In this document: piece after piece, positions 17,641 to 25,099 of the stretch | Position numbering within the stretch: position 1 is the first letter of the stretch | How the letters are laid out: every line of letters starts with the position of its first letter | NCBI RefSeq assembly: GCF_001620055.1 | Contig: NZ_LQGY01000069.1 | Coordinates: 59,716-123,715, forward strand | From: Agromyces sp. NDB4Y10 | Lineage (GTDB): Bacteria > Actinomycetota > Actinomycetes > Actinomycetales > Microbacteriaceae | Length of the DNA: 64,000 bases | Direction: 5' to 3' | Notes under the pieces: generated by a model | Seen by the model: only the letters and a program-made list of their open reading frames with translations | The model's database searches: none | Told to the model about the DNA's origin: nothing | Translations under genes and position numbers: made by a program

Positions 17641-18078
17641 TCAGGCGAGCACCACCCGCACCTGGGCCTTGCCGAGCACCGTGGCGCCCTCGAAGGTCAC
17701 GGTGAGGTCGATGCGCGCAGCGCGGGCCTCGGCGTCGAGCTGGCCCACCTTGGCGGTGACGCTCACGTCGGCGCCCGCCTCGGGGGCGACGACCACCGGA
17801 CGCGTGAAGCGCACCTGGTAGTCGGCGACGCGGCCGGGGTCGCCGGCCCAGTCGACGACCGGCTGCACGGCGAGCCCCATGGTGAGCATGCCGTGGGCGA
17901 GCACGCCGGGCAGCCCGACGGCGGCGGCCACGTCGTCGCGGTAGTGGATCGGGTTGAAGTCGCCCGAGGCGCCCGCGTAGCGGACGAGCGAGTCGCGCGT
18001 GAGGTGGACGTCGCGTTCGGCGACCACGTCGCCGACGGCGAGCGCGTCGAAGTCGGGGGTGGTGGGGGCGGCGGCCAT
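17641..18078 (-). CDS. MaoC-type (R)-hydroxyacyl dehydratase, HadB-like
   Basis: 145-residue hot-dog protein. The hydratase motif is seen in YAGASGDFNPIHYRDDVAAAVGLPG (Asp, His) followed by AHGMLTMGLAV. Probably one half of a heterodimer with the next gene upstream, acting on 3-hydroxyacyl thioesters in fatty acid metabolism, as mycobacterial HadAB does. ATG overlaps the partner's stop by one base. Confidence 0.88.
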   Translation of the reverse strand: MAAAPTTPDFDALAVGDVVAERDVHLTRDSLVRYAGASGDFNPIHYRDDVAAAVGLPGVLAHGMLTMGLAVQPVVDWAGDPGRVADYQVRFTRPVVVAPEAGADVSVTAKVGQLDAEARAARIDLTVTFEGATVLGKAQVRVVLA

Positions 18079-18524
18079 CAGTCGTCTCCTCGCACGACGA
18101 GGGTGGAGATCGCGGTGACGACGTGCGCGCCCGCGGCATCCGTGATGACCGACTCGGCGGTCACCATCGAGTGGGCGCCGAGCGTCTTCACGCCCGACAC
18201 GGTGAGCGTCGCGGTCAGCTCGTCGCCCGCGACGATCGGACGCGACGACGTGAACCGCTGGTCGCCGTGGACGACCCGGGAGAAGTCGATGCCGGCGTCG
18301 GGCTCGGCGAGCAGTTGCGCGAGCGTGTGCTCCTGCACGACCACCGCGAACGTGGGCGGCGCGACGACGTCGTCGTACCCGGCGGCGCGGGCGGCGTCGA
18401 CGTCGAGGTTGACGGGGTTCGTCGCGAACACGGCGCGCGCGAACTCGCGCACCTTCTCGCGGCCGACGAGGTACGGCGCGGTGGGCGCGAACACGCGCCC
18501 CTGCAGCTCGGGGTTCACAGGCAC
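18078..18524 (-). CDS. FAS1-type hot-dog dehydratase partner, HadA-like
   Basis: 148 residues. Begins VNPELQGRVFAPTAPYLVGREKVREFA and contains AAGYDDVVAPPTFAVVV, as in mycobacterial HadA/HadC; it lacks the full D-x-N-P-I-H catalytic motif, so it should need the MaoC partner. GTG start at 18524 with TAGACT six bases upstream (leaderless); a second GTG two codons later is possible. First gene of the hadAB-murB unit. Confidence 0.87.
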   Translation of the reverse strand: MPVNPELQGRVFAPTAPYLVGREKVREFARAVFATNPVNLDVDAARAAGYDDVVAPPTFAVVVQEHTLAQLLAEPDAGIDFSRVVHGDQRFTSSRPIVAGDELTATLTVSGVKTLGAHSMVTAESVITDAAGAHVVTAISTLVVRGDD

Positions 18525-18536
18525 CGTGACAGTCTA
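18525..18536 (-). promoter_or_regulatory. Leaderless promoter -10 of the hadAB-murB unit
   Basis: Minus strand TAGACT (18536-18531), then GTCACG and the GTG start. No convincing -35 at 17 nt. Confidence 0.55.
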
Positions 18537-18597
18537 CGCAGGGGCGCCTGCGGCGGGTCGATCCGGCATCCGTCGCCGGCCCGCCCGTGCCGGTGGG

Positions 18598-19188
18598 TCA
18601 GCGCTTGCCGCCGCCGAGGAGTCCGCCGAGGAGGTCGCCCAGCCCGCCGAGCATGCCGCCGGCCCCGCCGCCGGCACCCGCACCGCCGCCGCCACCGCCG
18701 CCGCCGCCACCGAGCAGGCCGCCCAGCAGGTCGCCGATGCCGCCGCCACCGCCCGTGGGCGCGGCATCCGCCTGCCCGGGGTTCTGCTGGCGCTTGGCGA
18801 ACTGGCTCGCGAGGAAGCTGAGCACGATCGGCGCGAGGATCGGCAGCAGCTTCTGGATCAGGCCCTGGTCGGTGCTGCCCGATGCGCCGAGCTTCTGCAC
18901 CACCTGGTCGGTGTTCCGGCCGAAGACGTTGTGGACGATCTTGTCGCCGTCCTGCTCGTCGACCTCGTCGAGGTCCACGCCGCCCTCGAACAGCGTCGCC
19001 GGGTGCTGCTGCACCGCGCGCTCGAGCGACGCGGCCCCCGCGGGGTCCTGCGCGTTCGCGCCCATGCCGCCGAGCAGCGCCGGGAGCGCCTCGTCGACCG
19101 CGCGACGCGTCGTCGCCTCGTCGACGCCGAGGCGTCGCGACAGGTCGGAGATCGGGATGTTGGCGATGATGTCGTCGTACGCGGCCAT
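18598..19188 (-). CDS. DUF937 (YidB-like) protein with glycine-rich tail
   Basis: 196 residues from the ATG at 19188 (GGAG 9-10 nt upstream); a longer ORF from 19233 lacks a ribosome site. The N-terminal DIIANIPISDLSRRLGVDEATTRRAVDEALPALLGGMG is the DUF937 helical domain. The C-terminus is a run of Gly with LGGLLGG and LGDLLGGLL repeats and no charged residues. Function unknown; such proteins are soluble or secreted helical proteins. No close partner. Confidence 0.82.
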   Translation of the reverse strand: MAAYDDIIANIPISDLSRRLGVDEATTRRAVDEALPALLGGMGANAQDPAGAASLERAVQQHPATLFEGGVDLDEVDEQDGDKIVHNVFGRNTDQVVQKLGASGSTDQGLIQKLLPILAPIVLSFLASQFAKRQQNPGQADAAPTGGGGGIGDLLGGLLGGGGGGGGGGAGAGGGAGGMLGGLGDLLGGLLGGGKR

Positions 19189-19278
19189 CTGGATGGTCTC
19201 CCTCCGCGCCCGCCGTCGGGCGTCCTGGTTCACGCTAACCGCAGCGTCCTGCGCCGCGGTAGGCCCCGTTGCTGCGAG

Positions 19279-19653
19279 TCAGCCGAGGAACATCGCCCAG
19301 AGCAGCGCGAGGTAGATCAGCACGAAGATCGTCGGCGTGACCCACTTCACGACCTGCATCCAGAGGGCGGATGCCGCGATCCGCCGCCCGAGGGGCGTCG
19401 CCGCCGGGAGCGCCCGGAGGTCGTCGATCACCGCGAGCCCCTCGTTCGCCGCGCTGACCTGCGCGACGGCCCCGAGGATCCCCGAGGCGAGCAGGATCCC
19501 GGCCGCGGCGAGCCGCACCGGCAGCTCGGCGTCGGCGAGCCCGATGAGCAGGAACCACGTCGTGAGCGTGAGCAGGAAGGTCGGCCCGAGCTGCGAGACG
19601 ATGACGTGCCAGCGGCTCGCCCGCCACGCCGCGATGAGATCGTGCTCCGACAT
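19279..19653 (-). CDS. Hypothetical membrane protein
   Basis: 124 residues from the ATG at 19653 with GGGAGG 4 nt before it. Three hydrophobic segments: FLLTLTTWFLLIGL, RLAAAGILLASGILGAVAQV and VKWVTPTIFVLIYLALLWAMF. No recognised domain. Alone on the minus strand between the DUF937 gene and arsR. Confidence 0.65.
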   Translation of the reverse strand: MSEHDLIAAWRASRWHVIVSQLGPTFLLTLTTWFLLIGLADAELPVRLAAAGILLASGILGAVAQVSAANEGLAVIDDLRALPAATPLGRRIAASALWMQVVKWVTPTIFVLIYLALLWAMFLG

Positions 19654-19791
19654 GCGCCCTCCCGGTGATCGGCCTGCCGTCACGGTACCGCCGGGATCCA
19701 TCCGGGCCGGTGCGTCGTCGCCGGGAATCAGCCGTGAACGAGGACCGCCCCTGCGGCCCGGACCGCGCCGGATCGGAGGTGGGAGGGCCGT

Positions 19792-19835
19792 CCATAATTG
19801 CGCGTTGACTTATATAAGGCGTTGGTGAATTATGG
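19792..19835 (+). promoter_or_regulatory. arsR promoter and inverted-repeat operator
   Basis: TTGACT (19805-19810), 17-nt spacer, AATTAT (19828-19833), six bases to the ATG: a leaderless promoter. CCATAATT (19792-19799) and its complement AATTATGG (19828-19835) flank the promoter, the second arm covering the -10. AT-rich against the rest of the window. A likely autoregulatory site. Confidence 0.6.
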
Positions 19836-19839
19836 TGTC

Positions 19840-20208
19840 ATGCACGCGCTCGACCTCCTCGGTGATCCGGTCCGACGCCGGATCGTGGAGCTGCTCGCCG
19901 ATGGCGAACTGGCCGCGGGAGAGGTCGGGCGCGTCGTGCAGCGCGAGTTCGGCATCAGCCAACCCGCCGTGTCGCAGCACCTCCGGGTGCTGCGCGAAGC
20001 CGGCCTCGCCACGGTGCGGGCCGAGGGCACCCGACGCCTCTACGCGCTCGACCCCGAGCCGATGCGCGAGGCGGCCGAGTGGTTCACGCCGTTCGAGCGT
20101 TTCTGGGGTCCGCGCCTGGACGCACTGGGCACCGAACTGGCCCGGTCGGCGCGGGCGCGCCGGCTCGCGGCATCCGCTTCAGCGACGACGCAGACGAAGG
20201 AGACCTGA
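19840..20208 (+). CDS. ArsR-family winged-helix repressor
   Basis: 122 residues from the ATG at 19840. ArsR fold: LGDPVRRRIVELLADGELAAGEV, recognition helix ISQPAVSQHLRVLREAGLATV, wing AEGTRRLYALD, and EPMREAAEWFTPFERFW, the pattern of the regulators that precede SRPBCC genes. No metal-binding cysteine motif, so probably not a metal sensor. Two bases separate its stop from the next start. An inverted repeat over its promoter suggests autoregulation. Confidence 0.9.
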   Translation: MHALDLLGDPVRRRIVELLADGELAAGEVGRVVQREFGISQPAVSQHLRVLREAGLATVRAEGTRRLYALDPEPMREAAEWFTPFERFWGPRLDALGTELARSARARRLAASASATTQTKET

Positions 20209-20209
20209 C

Positions 20210-20860
20210 ATGGACATCGACGCCCAGATCGCCGCGGTCGACCGCGGCCTCACCGACGGCACGCGCGACGGCGCCGTGACGCGCGTGCAGACGCTCGCGC
20301 AGACCTACCCGGCTCCGATCGACGACGTGTGGGACGCGCTCACGTCGGTCGAGCGGATCCCGCGCTGGTTCCTGCCGGTCACGGGCGACCTGCGCCTCGG
20401 CGGCCGCTACCAGGTCGAGGGCAACGCGGGCGGCACCGTCCAGACGTGCGACGCCCCGAACTCGTACGGCGTCACGTGGGAGTTCGGCGGGGGCGTCACC
20501 TGGCTCACGGTGCGGCTCAGCGCCGTCGACGAGACGCACACCCGCGTCGAGCTCGAGCACGTCGCGCTCGCCGACGACCTCGGTGCCGAGATGTGGGAGC
20601 AGTTCGGGCCGTCGGCGACCGGAATCGGATGGGACGGGGCGCTGCTCGGACTCAGCCAGCACCTCACGACCGGCGAGATCCGCCCCGACAACTCCGCCGA
20701 GTGGCTGCAGTCCGACGAGGGCCGGCGGTTCCAGCGCCTGAGCGCCGACCGATGGGCCGCAGCCCACGAGGCGAGCGGGGCGGATGCCGCGACCGCCCGC
20801 CGGGCGGCCGACACCACGTACGCCGCCTACACCGGCACATCCGCGCCCGCCGCGGACTGA
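20210..20860 (+). CDS. SRPBCC/AHSA1-domain protein
   Basis: 216 residues. START-like fold with QTYPAPIDDVWDALTSVERIPRWFLPVTGDLRLGGRYQV and WEFGGGVTWLTVRLS, typical of AHSA1 proteins that bind hydrophobic ligands. ATG at 20210 with AAGGAG upstream. Co-transcribed with the ArsR repressor, a widespread pairing. Ligand unknown. Two strong terminators follow. Confidence 0.88.
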   Translation: MDIDAQIAAVDRGLTDGTRDGAVTRVQTLAQTYPAPIDDVWDALTSVERIPRWFLPVTGDLRLGGRYQVEGNAGGTVQTCDAPNSYGVTWEFGGGVTWLTVRLSAVDETHTRVELEHVALADDLGAEMWEQFGPSATGIGWDGALLGLSQHLTTGEIRPDNSAEWLQSDEGRRFQRLSADRWAAAHEASGADAATARRAADTTYAAYTGTSAPAAD

Positions 20861-20917
20861 CGCCCCGCCGCGCGCCCTCAGCCCGCCGCGCCCATCAGCC
20901 CGCCCGCCCATCCCCGC

Positions 20918-20975
20918 CGAGGGGACGGAACACGCCGTCGGGCCAGCCGCCCGGACGGCGTGTTGCGTCCCCTCG
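20918..20975. terminator. Long terminator hairpin downstream of the SRPBCC gene
   Basis: Left arm 20918-20939 (CGAGGGGACGGAACACGCC...), right arm 20954-20975, 22 bp with one mismatch around a 14-nt loop. About 58 nt past the stop of 20210-20860. Confidence 0.8.
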
Positions 20976-21013
20976 CGCATGAAGGATGCGGCGCCGGCAC
21001 CGGCGGGAACGCG

Positions 21014-21049
21014 GAACCGCCCCGCCGGGTGTCGCCGGCGGGGCGGTTC
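21014..21049. terminator. Terminator hairpin of the permease operon
   Basis: GAACCGCCCCGCCGG (21014-21028), six-base loop, perfect complement at 21035-21049: a 15-bp stem. It lies about 50 nt past the stop codon of the minus-strand permease. The convergent genes thus have one terminator each. Confidence 0.8.
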
Positions 21050-21097
21050 GGTTCGCGCGGGTCCCGCGCGGTGAGGCGACGCGGGACCCGGCGCGGC

Positions 21098-22648
21098 TCA
21101 GTCGGCCGAGGCGCGCGAGAGCACCTCGCCGCGGAAGAACGCGGGACGCTTGATCGCCTGCCAGATCATGATGACCACGCCCGTGAGCAGCACCACCATG
21201 CCGAGGATGAACACGAGGCCGACGCCGCCGATCGCCGAGCCCGAGCCGTAGTCGGGGTCCATGCTGTCGATCAGCGTCGTGAAGAACAGCACCGACAGGA
21301 TGACGCCGCCGACGAGCGGGAACAGGAGCGTGAAGAAGAACTCGCGCACCGAGCGGAACCACGTCCTGCGGAAGAACCAGACCGCCGCGAACGCCGTGAT
21401 GCCGTAGTAGAAGCAGATCATCATGCCGAGCGCGGTGATCGTGTCCCACAGCACGTTCTCGCTCACGAACCGCATGACCGCGTAGAAGACGGATGCCACG
21501 ACGGCCGACACGATCGTCGCGTACCCGGGCGTAAAGAACCGCGGGCTCACCTGCGCGAACTTCTTCGGGAGCGCGCCGTAGTGGCCCATCGCGAGGAGCG
21601 TGCGGGCCGGCGACACGAACGTCGACTGCAGGCTCGACGCGGAGCTCGTGAGCACCGCGAGCGAGACGAGGATCGCGAGCGGGCCGAGCACGGGCCCGGC
21701 GAGCGCGAAGAACACGTTGTCCTGGATGTCGGGGTTGCCGAGGCCGTACTCGCCGTCGCCGACGCCGGCGAACGAGATGAGCGAGACGGAGATCAGCAGG
21801 TAGAGCGAGACGATGATGAGCACCGACAGGGTCGCCGCACGGCCCGGGGTCCGCTCCGAGCCCTTCGTCTCCTCGTTCATGGTGAGGGTGACGTCCCAGC
21901 CCCAGAAGATGAAGATCGACAGGGACAGGCCGGCCGCCAGGGCGCTGAAGTCGCTCACCGCGAACGGGTTGAACCAGCTGAGCTCGATGGGCGTCGCGTC
22001 GAACGCGTTGCCGTTCGCGACCTCGACGAGCGCCGCGCCCGAGAAGATGACGAGCACGAGCACCTGGAACCCGACCAGCCAGTACTGCAGCTTCTGGGTG
22101 GTCTGCATGTCGCGGTACGAGATCGTCGTCGCGCCGAGCATGAACAGCAGGCACACGACCACGTTCACGAACGGGTTCGCGGCGATGCCGGCGATCTCCG
22201 GATTCCCGACGACCTGGGAGATCGCGAGGAACAGGAAGTCGACCGCGATGCCGGCGAGGTTCGACAGCACGAGGATGGTCGCGGCCACGAGGCCCCAGCC
22301 GGCCATCCAGCCGATCCACGGACCGAACGCTCGCGTCGCCCACGTGAACGACGTGCCCGAGTCGGGCATGCGGCGGTTCAGCTCGCGGTAGCCGAACGCG
22401 ACGAGCAGCATCGGGATGAACCCGAGCAGGATGATCGCGGGGACCTGCGTGCCCACCTCGGACACCGTCGGGCCGAGCGCCGCGGTCAGCGTGTACGCCG
22501 GGGCGATGCACGAGATGCCGATGACGATCGCGCCGATGAGACCGACCGAGCCGGCCGACAGGCCCTTCTTGCTGATGCCGTGATCGGATGAGTCGACCGC
22601 ACGGGTCGCCTCGGTCAGCGGGGGCTGGGAGGGGTTGGTTTGCGTCAT
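21098..22648 (-). CDS. APC-family amino acid/polyamine permease
   Basis: 516 residues, about 12 transmembrane helices beginning SVGLIGAIVIGISCIAPAYTL. APC features: FGYRELNRRMPDSGTSFTWATRAFGPWIGW and FIFWGWDVTLTMNEETKGSERTPGRAA. As last gene of the puo operon it most likely imports putrescine or a related amine. ATG at 22648, weak ribosome site; 11 nt after the Usp stop, so co-transcribed. Confidence 0.9.
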   Translation of the reverse strand: MTQTNPSQPPLTEATRAVDSSDHGISKKGLSAGSVGLIGAIVIGISCIAPAYTLTAALGPTVSEVGTQVPAIILLGFIPMLLVAFGYRELNRRMPDSGTSFTWATRAFGPWIGWMAGWGLVAATILVLSNLAGIAVDFLFLAISQVVGNPEIAGIAANPFVNVVVCLLFMLGATTISYRDMQTTQKLQYWLVGFQVLVLVIFSGAALVEVANGNAFDATPIELSWFNPFAVSDFSALAAGLSLSIFIFWGWDVTLTMNEETKGSERTPGRAATLSVLIIVSLYLLISVSLISFAGVGDGEYGLGNPDIQDNVFFALAGPVLGPLAILVSLAVLTSSASSLQSTFVSPARTLLAMGHYGALPKKFAQVSPRFFTPGYATIVSAVVASVFYAVMRFVSENVLWDTITALGMMICFYYGITAFAAVWFFRRTWFRSVREFFFTLLFPLVGGVILSVLFFTTLIDSMDPDYGSGSAIGGVGLVFILGMVVLLTGVVIMIWQAIKRPAFFRGEVLSRASAD

Positions 22649-22659
22649 TGCACGGTCTT

Positions 22660-23538
22660 TCAGGAGGAGCGGGTGGTGCGCGGCACCACGATCATGGGCA
22701 CCGGGAGCTCGCGCAGCATCTTCGCCGCGGTCGAGCCCAGGAACAGGTGGCGCGGTGCCGCGAGGCGGCTCGAGCCGACGAGCACGAGCTCGCCCGAGTG
22801 CCAGTCGAGCGCGCGGACGGCGTCCTCGATCGACGCGCCCGTCGCGGTCTCGACGGTCGCCTCGATGCCGTCGGGCAGTGCCTGGCGGGCCTCGTCGAGG
22901 ACCTCCTCGGCGTGCACCGTGCTCGTCAGCGCGACGAGCTCCGGGTCGAGGCCGTGGGGCAGGTCGATCGGCACGAGCGAGAGCAGTCGCAGCGGCGCCT
23001 TCGTCGCCCGGGCGAGCACGATCGCCGACTCGAGCAGCGCGTCGGCGCCGGGGCGGGTGCCCACGCACGCCGTCACGCGCGTCACGCCCTGCGACGCGGG
23101 GACCTCGCGCGATCCGGCGGGCGCGATCACGACCGGCACGTCCGAGGAGTGCAGCAGCTCGTTCGCGACCGAGCCGATGCGCGAGCGTCCGAGCAATCCG
23201 CCGCCGGCGGCGCCGACCACGATGAGCGAGGCACCGAACTCGTGGGCGGCCGCGACGAGGCCCTCGGCGTACGACTCGGCGTAGCGCAGGTGCAGCTTCG
23301 ACGCGACATCCGCCCCCAGGTGCTTCGACGCCTCGGCGAGCCACTCGCGCGACTGCTCGCGCAGGTACCGCTCGTAGCCGGCGTCGGCGGGCACCAGCGC
23401 GTTGCGCGCCTCGGACGGGAGGATCATCACGACCTCGAGCAGCGCCTCGGCCGCGGAGGCGACGCGGTTGGCGAGCGCCAGGGCGTCGGCGCCGGCCTCG
23501 TTGGCGGTGTACCCGACGACGATGGTCACGTCGGTCAT
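22660..23538 (-). CDS. Universal stress protein, tandem UspA domains
   Basis: 292 residues, two Usp domains (~1-145 and ~150-290). Nucleotide-binding G-x2-G-x9-G-S/T patterns: VVGAAGGGLLGRSRIGSVANELL and LVGSSRLAAPRHLFLGSTAAKML. Overlaps the puo stop as ATGA and precedes the permease. Its role in a polyamine operon is unknown. Confidence 0.9.
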   Translation of the reverse strand: MTDVTIVVGYTANEAGADALALANRVASAAEALLEVVMILPSEARNALVPADAGYERYLREQSREWLAEASKHLGADVASKLHLRYAESYAEGLVAAAHEFGASLIVVGAAGGGLLGRSRIGSVANELLHSSDVPVVIAPAGSREVPASQGVTRVTACVGTRPGADALLESAIVLARATKAPLRLLSLVPIDLPHGLDPELVALTSTVHAEEVLDEARQALPDGIEATVETATGASIEDAVRALDWHSGELVLVGSSRLAAPRHLFLGSTAAKMLRELPVPMIVVPRTTRSS

Positions 23539-24908
23539 GCGAGCTCCTCCAGGATCTGGGCGGCGACGAGGCGCCCCATGCGGATGGCGCCGTCGACGTG
23601 CTGGTAGCCCTTGCCGGCCATGTCCGAGCACGCGAAGCGGATCGGTCCGACCGGCGTGCGCAGGTCGGCGCCGTAGCGGGCGAGGCCGCCCATGTCGAAG
23701 CTCGCCGCGTACGCACCGCGGGTCCACTCCTCCGAGCCCCAGTCGGACTCGTAGTAGACCACCGGATGCTTCGCCTGCTCGCCGTAGTAGTGCGACATCG
23801 ACTCGAGGATGCGCGCCTTGCGCTCCTCGGCGCTGAGCTCGAAGACGCCGTCGGCGGCCTCGTCGGCGACGAAGCCGACGAGCGTGCCGCGCGGGTCGTC
23901 GTGGTTGGAGTTGTCGTACGCCTCGTGCACGAGCTCCCACGGGCTGAACGCGGTGCCCGACAGGCCCTGCTCGCGCCAGAACGGCGTCTCGTAGACGGCG
24001 TGCACCTTGATGACGAAGCCCATCGACAGGTGCTGGTGCAGCTGGTGCTGGCGGCGCGGCAGCGGCGGCTCGTACGAGATGCGGTTCACGAGGATCGGCG
24101 GCACGGCGAGCACGACCTCGCGCGCGTGCACCTCGAGGTCGTCGGTCACGGCCACGACCGCGGCCTGCCCGGGTGCGGCATCCGACTGCCAGCGGATGGT
24201 GCGCACGGGCTGGCTCAGCCGGACCCGGTCGCCGAGGCGCTCGGCGAGGCCGATCGGCACGAGCTGCAGGCCGCCGACGACGCGGCGGTCGAGGATGAAG
24301 TCGGCGTCGACGAGGTTCGAGAACGAACCGGCGGATGCCGCCATGAGCAGGGCCTGCAGCGCCGAGAACGCGTGCGCGGGCTTGGTGAGCATGGCGCCGG
24401 CGATGAACATGCCGATGTTCTCGCGGGCCTCCTCGTCGTCGGTCTGCGTCTCAAGCCAGCGGGCGAACGAGATCTCGTCGAGCTCCTTGGCACGCGGGTG
24501 GGCCCACGGCTGCTCGGGGTCGATCTCGGCGACGAGGGCGTCGAGCTTCTCGATGAGCGTCAGGATCTGCTGCTCGGTCGCCGGGGGCACCGGGAAGATG
24601 TCGCCCTCGAACTTCTTCACCTCGCCGTCGGGTCCGATGTAGACGTTGACGCCCTCCCGGTAGCGGGGGTACGTCCCGAGGCCGAGCTCGTCGAGCGTCT
24701 CGATGAGCGCGTCCTGGTCGGGCGAGACCCACTGGCCGCCGACCTCGAGCATGGCGCCGTCGATGACGTCGGTGTGCAGGCGGCCGCCGACGCGGTCGCG
24801 CGCCTCGAGCACGACGACGTCGCGCCCGGCCTTGACGAGCTCGGTCGCGGCGGTGAGGCCGGCCGCGCCAGCGCCGACGATGACGACGTCGGTGTCGATG
24901 CGTTGCAT
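23535..24908 (-). CDS. puo: Putrescine oxidase (flavin amine oxidase)
   Basis: Oxidises putrescine to 4-aminobutanal, ammonia and peroxide. 457 residues. FAD Rossmann motif VVIVGAGAAGLTAATEL at the N-terminus, ARDRVGGRLHT, and GGQWVSPDQDALIETLDELG, FIAGAMLTKPAHAFSALQA and SDWGSEEWTRGAYAASFDMG, which match my memory of Rhodococcus putrescine oxidase closely. C-terminal FAD segment YQHVDGAIRMGRLVAAQIL. ATG at 24908. Operon with gabT, glutamate dehydrogenase and aldehyde dehydrogenase upstream supports the substrate. Confidence 0.9.
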   Translation of the reverse strand: MQRIDTDVVIVGAGAAGLTAATELVKAGRDVVVLEARDRVGGRLHTDVIDGAMLEVGGQWVSPDQDALIETLDELGLGTYPRYREGVNVYIGPDGEVKKFEGDIFPVPPATEQQILTLIEKLDALVAEIDPEQPWAHPRAKELDEISFARWLETQTDDEEARENIGMFIAGAMLTKPAHAFSALQALLMAASAGSFSNLVDADFILDRRVVGGLQLVPIGLAERLGDRVRLSQPVRTIRWQSDAAPGQAAVVAVTDDLEVHAREVVLAVPPILVNRISYEPPLPRRQHQLHQHLSMGFVIKVHAVYETPFWREQGLSGTAFSPWELVHEAYDNSNHDDPRGTLVGFVADEAADGVFELSAEERKARILESMSHYYGEQAKHPVVYYESDWGSEEWTRGAYAASFDMGGLARYGADLRTPVGPIRFACSDMAGKGYQHVDGAIRMGRLVAAQILEELA

Positions 24909-24943
24909 GGTGTTCCTTCTGTGTGCGGGGTCCGCCCCTGCTG

Positions 24944-25028
24944 TTCTCAGGAGTTCTCGGGTGTGTCGCCGCCGGCGGCGGCGTGTCGTCCTGAGAAACG
25001 GCCCGGTTCGGCGGGCGCGTCCTGAGAA
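24944..25028 (-). promoter_or_regulatory. puo leader with competing inverted repeats
   Basis: TTCTCAGGA at 24944-24952 and two copies of its complement TCCTGAGAA at 24989-24997 and 25020-25028. On the puo transcript the two upstream arms could each pair with the single downstream arm, 36 nt before the start codon. Either alternative RNA hairpins or repeated operator sites. A GC palindrome, GCCGCCGGCGGC, lies between them. Confidence 0.45.
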
Positions 25029-25051
25029 GAGCAGTGCGGCGAGAGAGAAGC

Positions 25052-25090
25052 GGGCGGATGCCGCGACGCGGGGGTTCGCGGCATCCGCCC
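25052..25090 (-). terminator. Terminator after gabD built from an inverted GGATGCCGC pair
   Basis: GGGCGGATGCCGCG (25052-25065), 11-nt loop, CGCGGCATCCGCCC (25077-25090): a 14-bp perfect stem 10 nt past the aldehyde dehydrogenase stop. May separate gabT-gdh-gabD from puo-usp-permease. Confidence 0.75.
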
Positions 25091-25099
25091 CGCCCGGCG

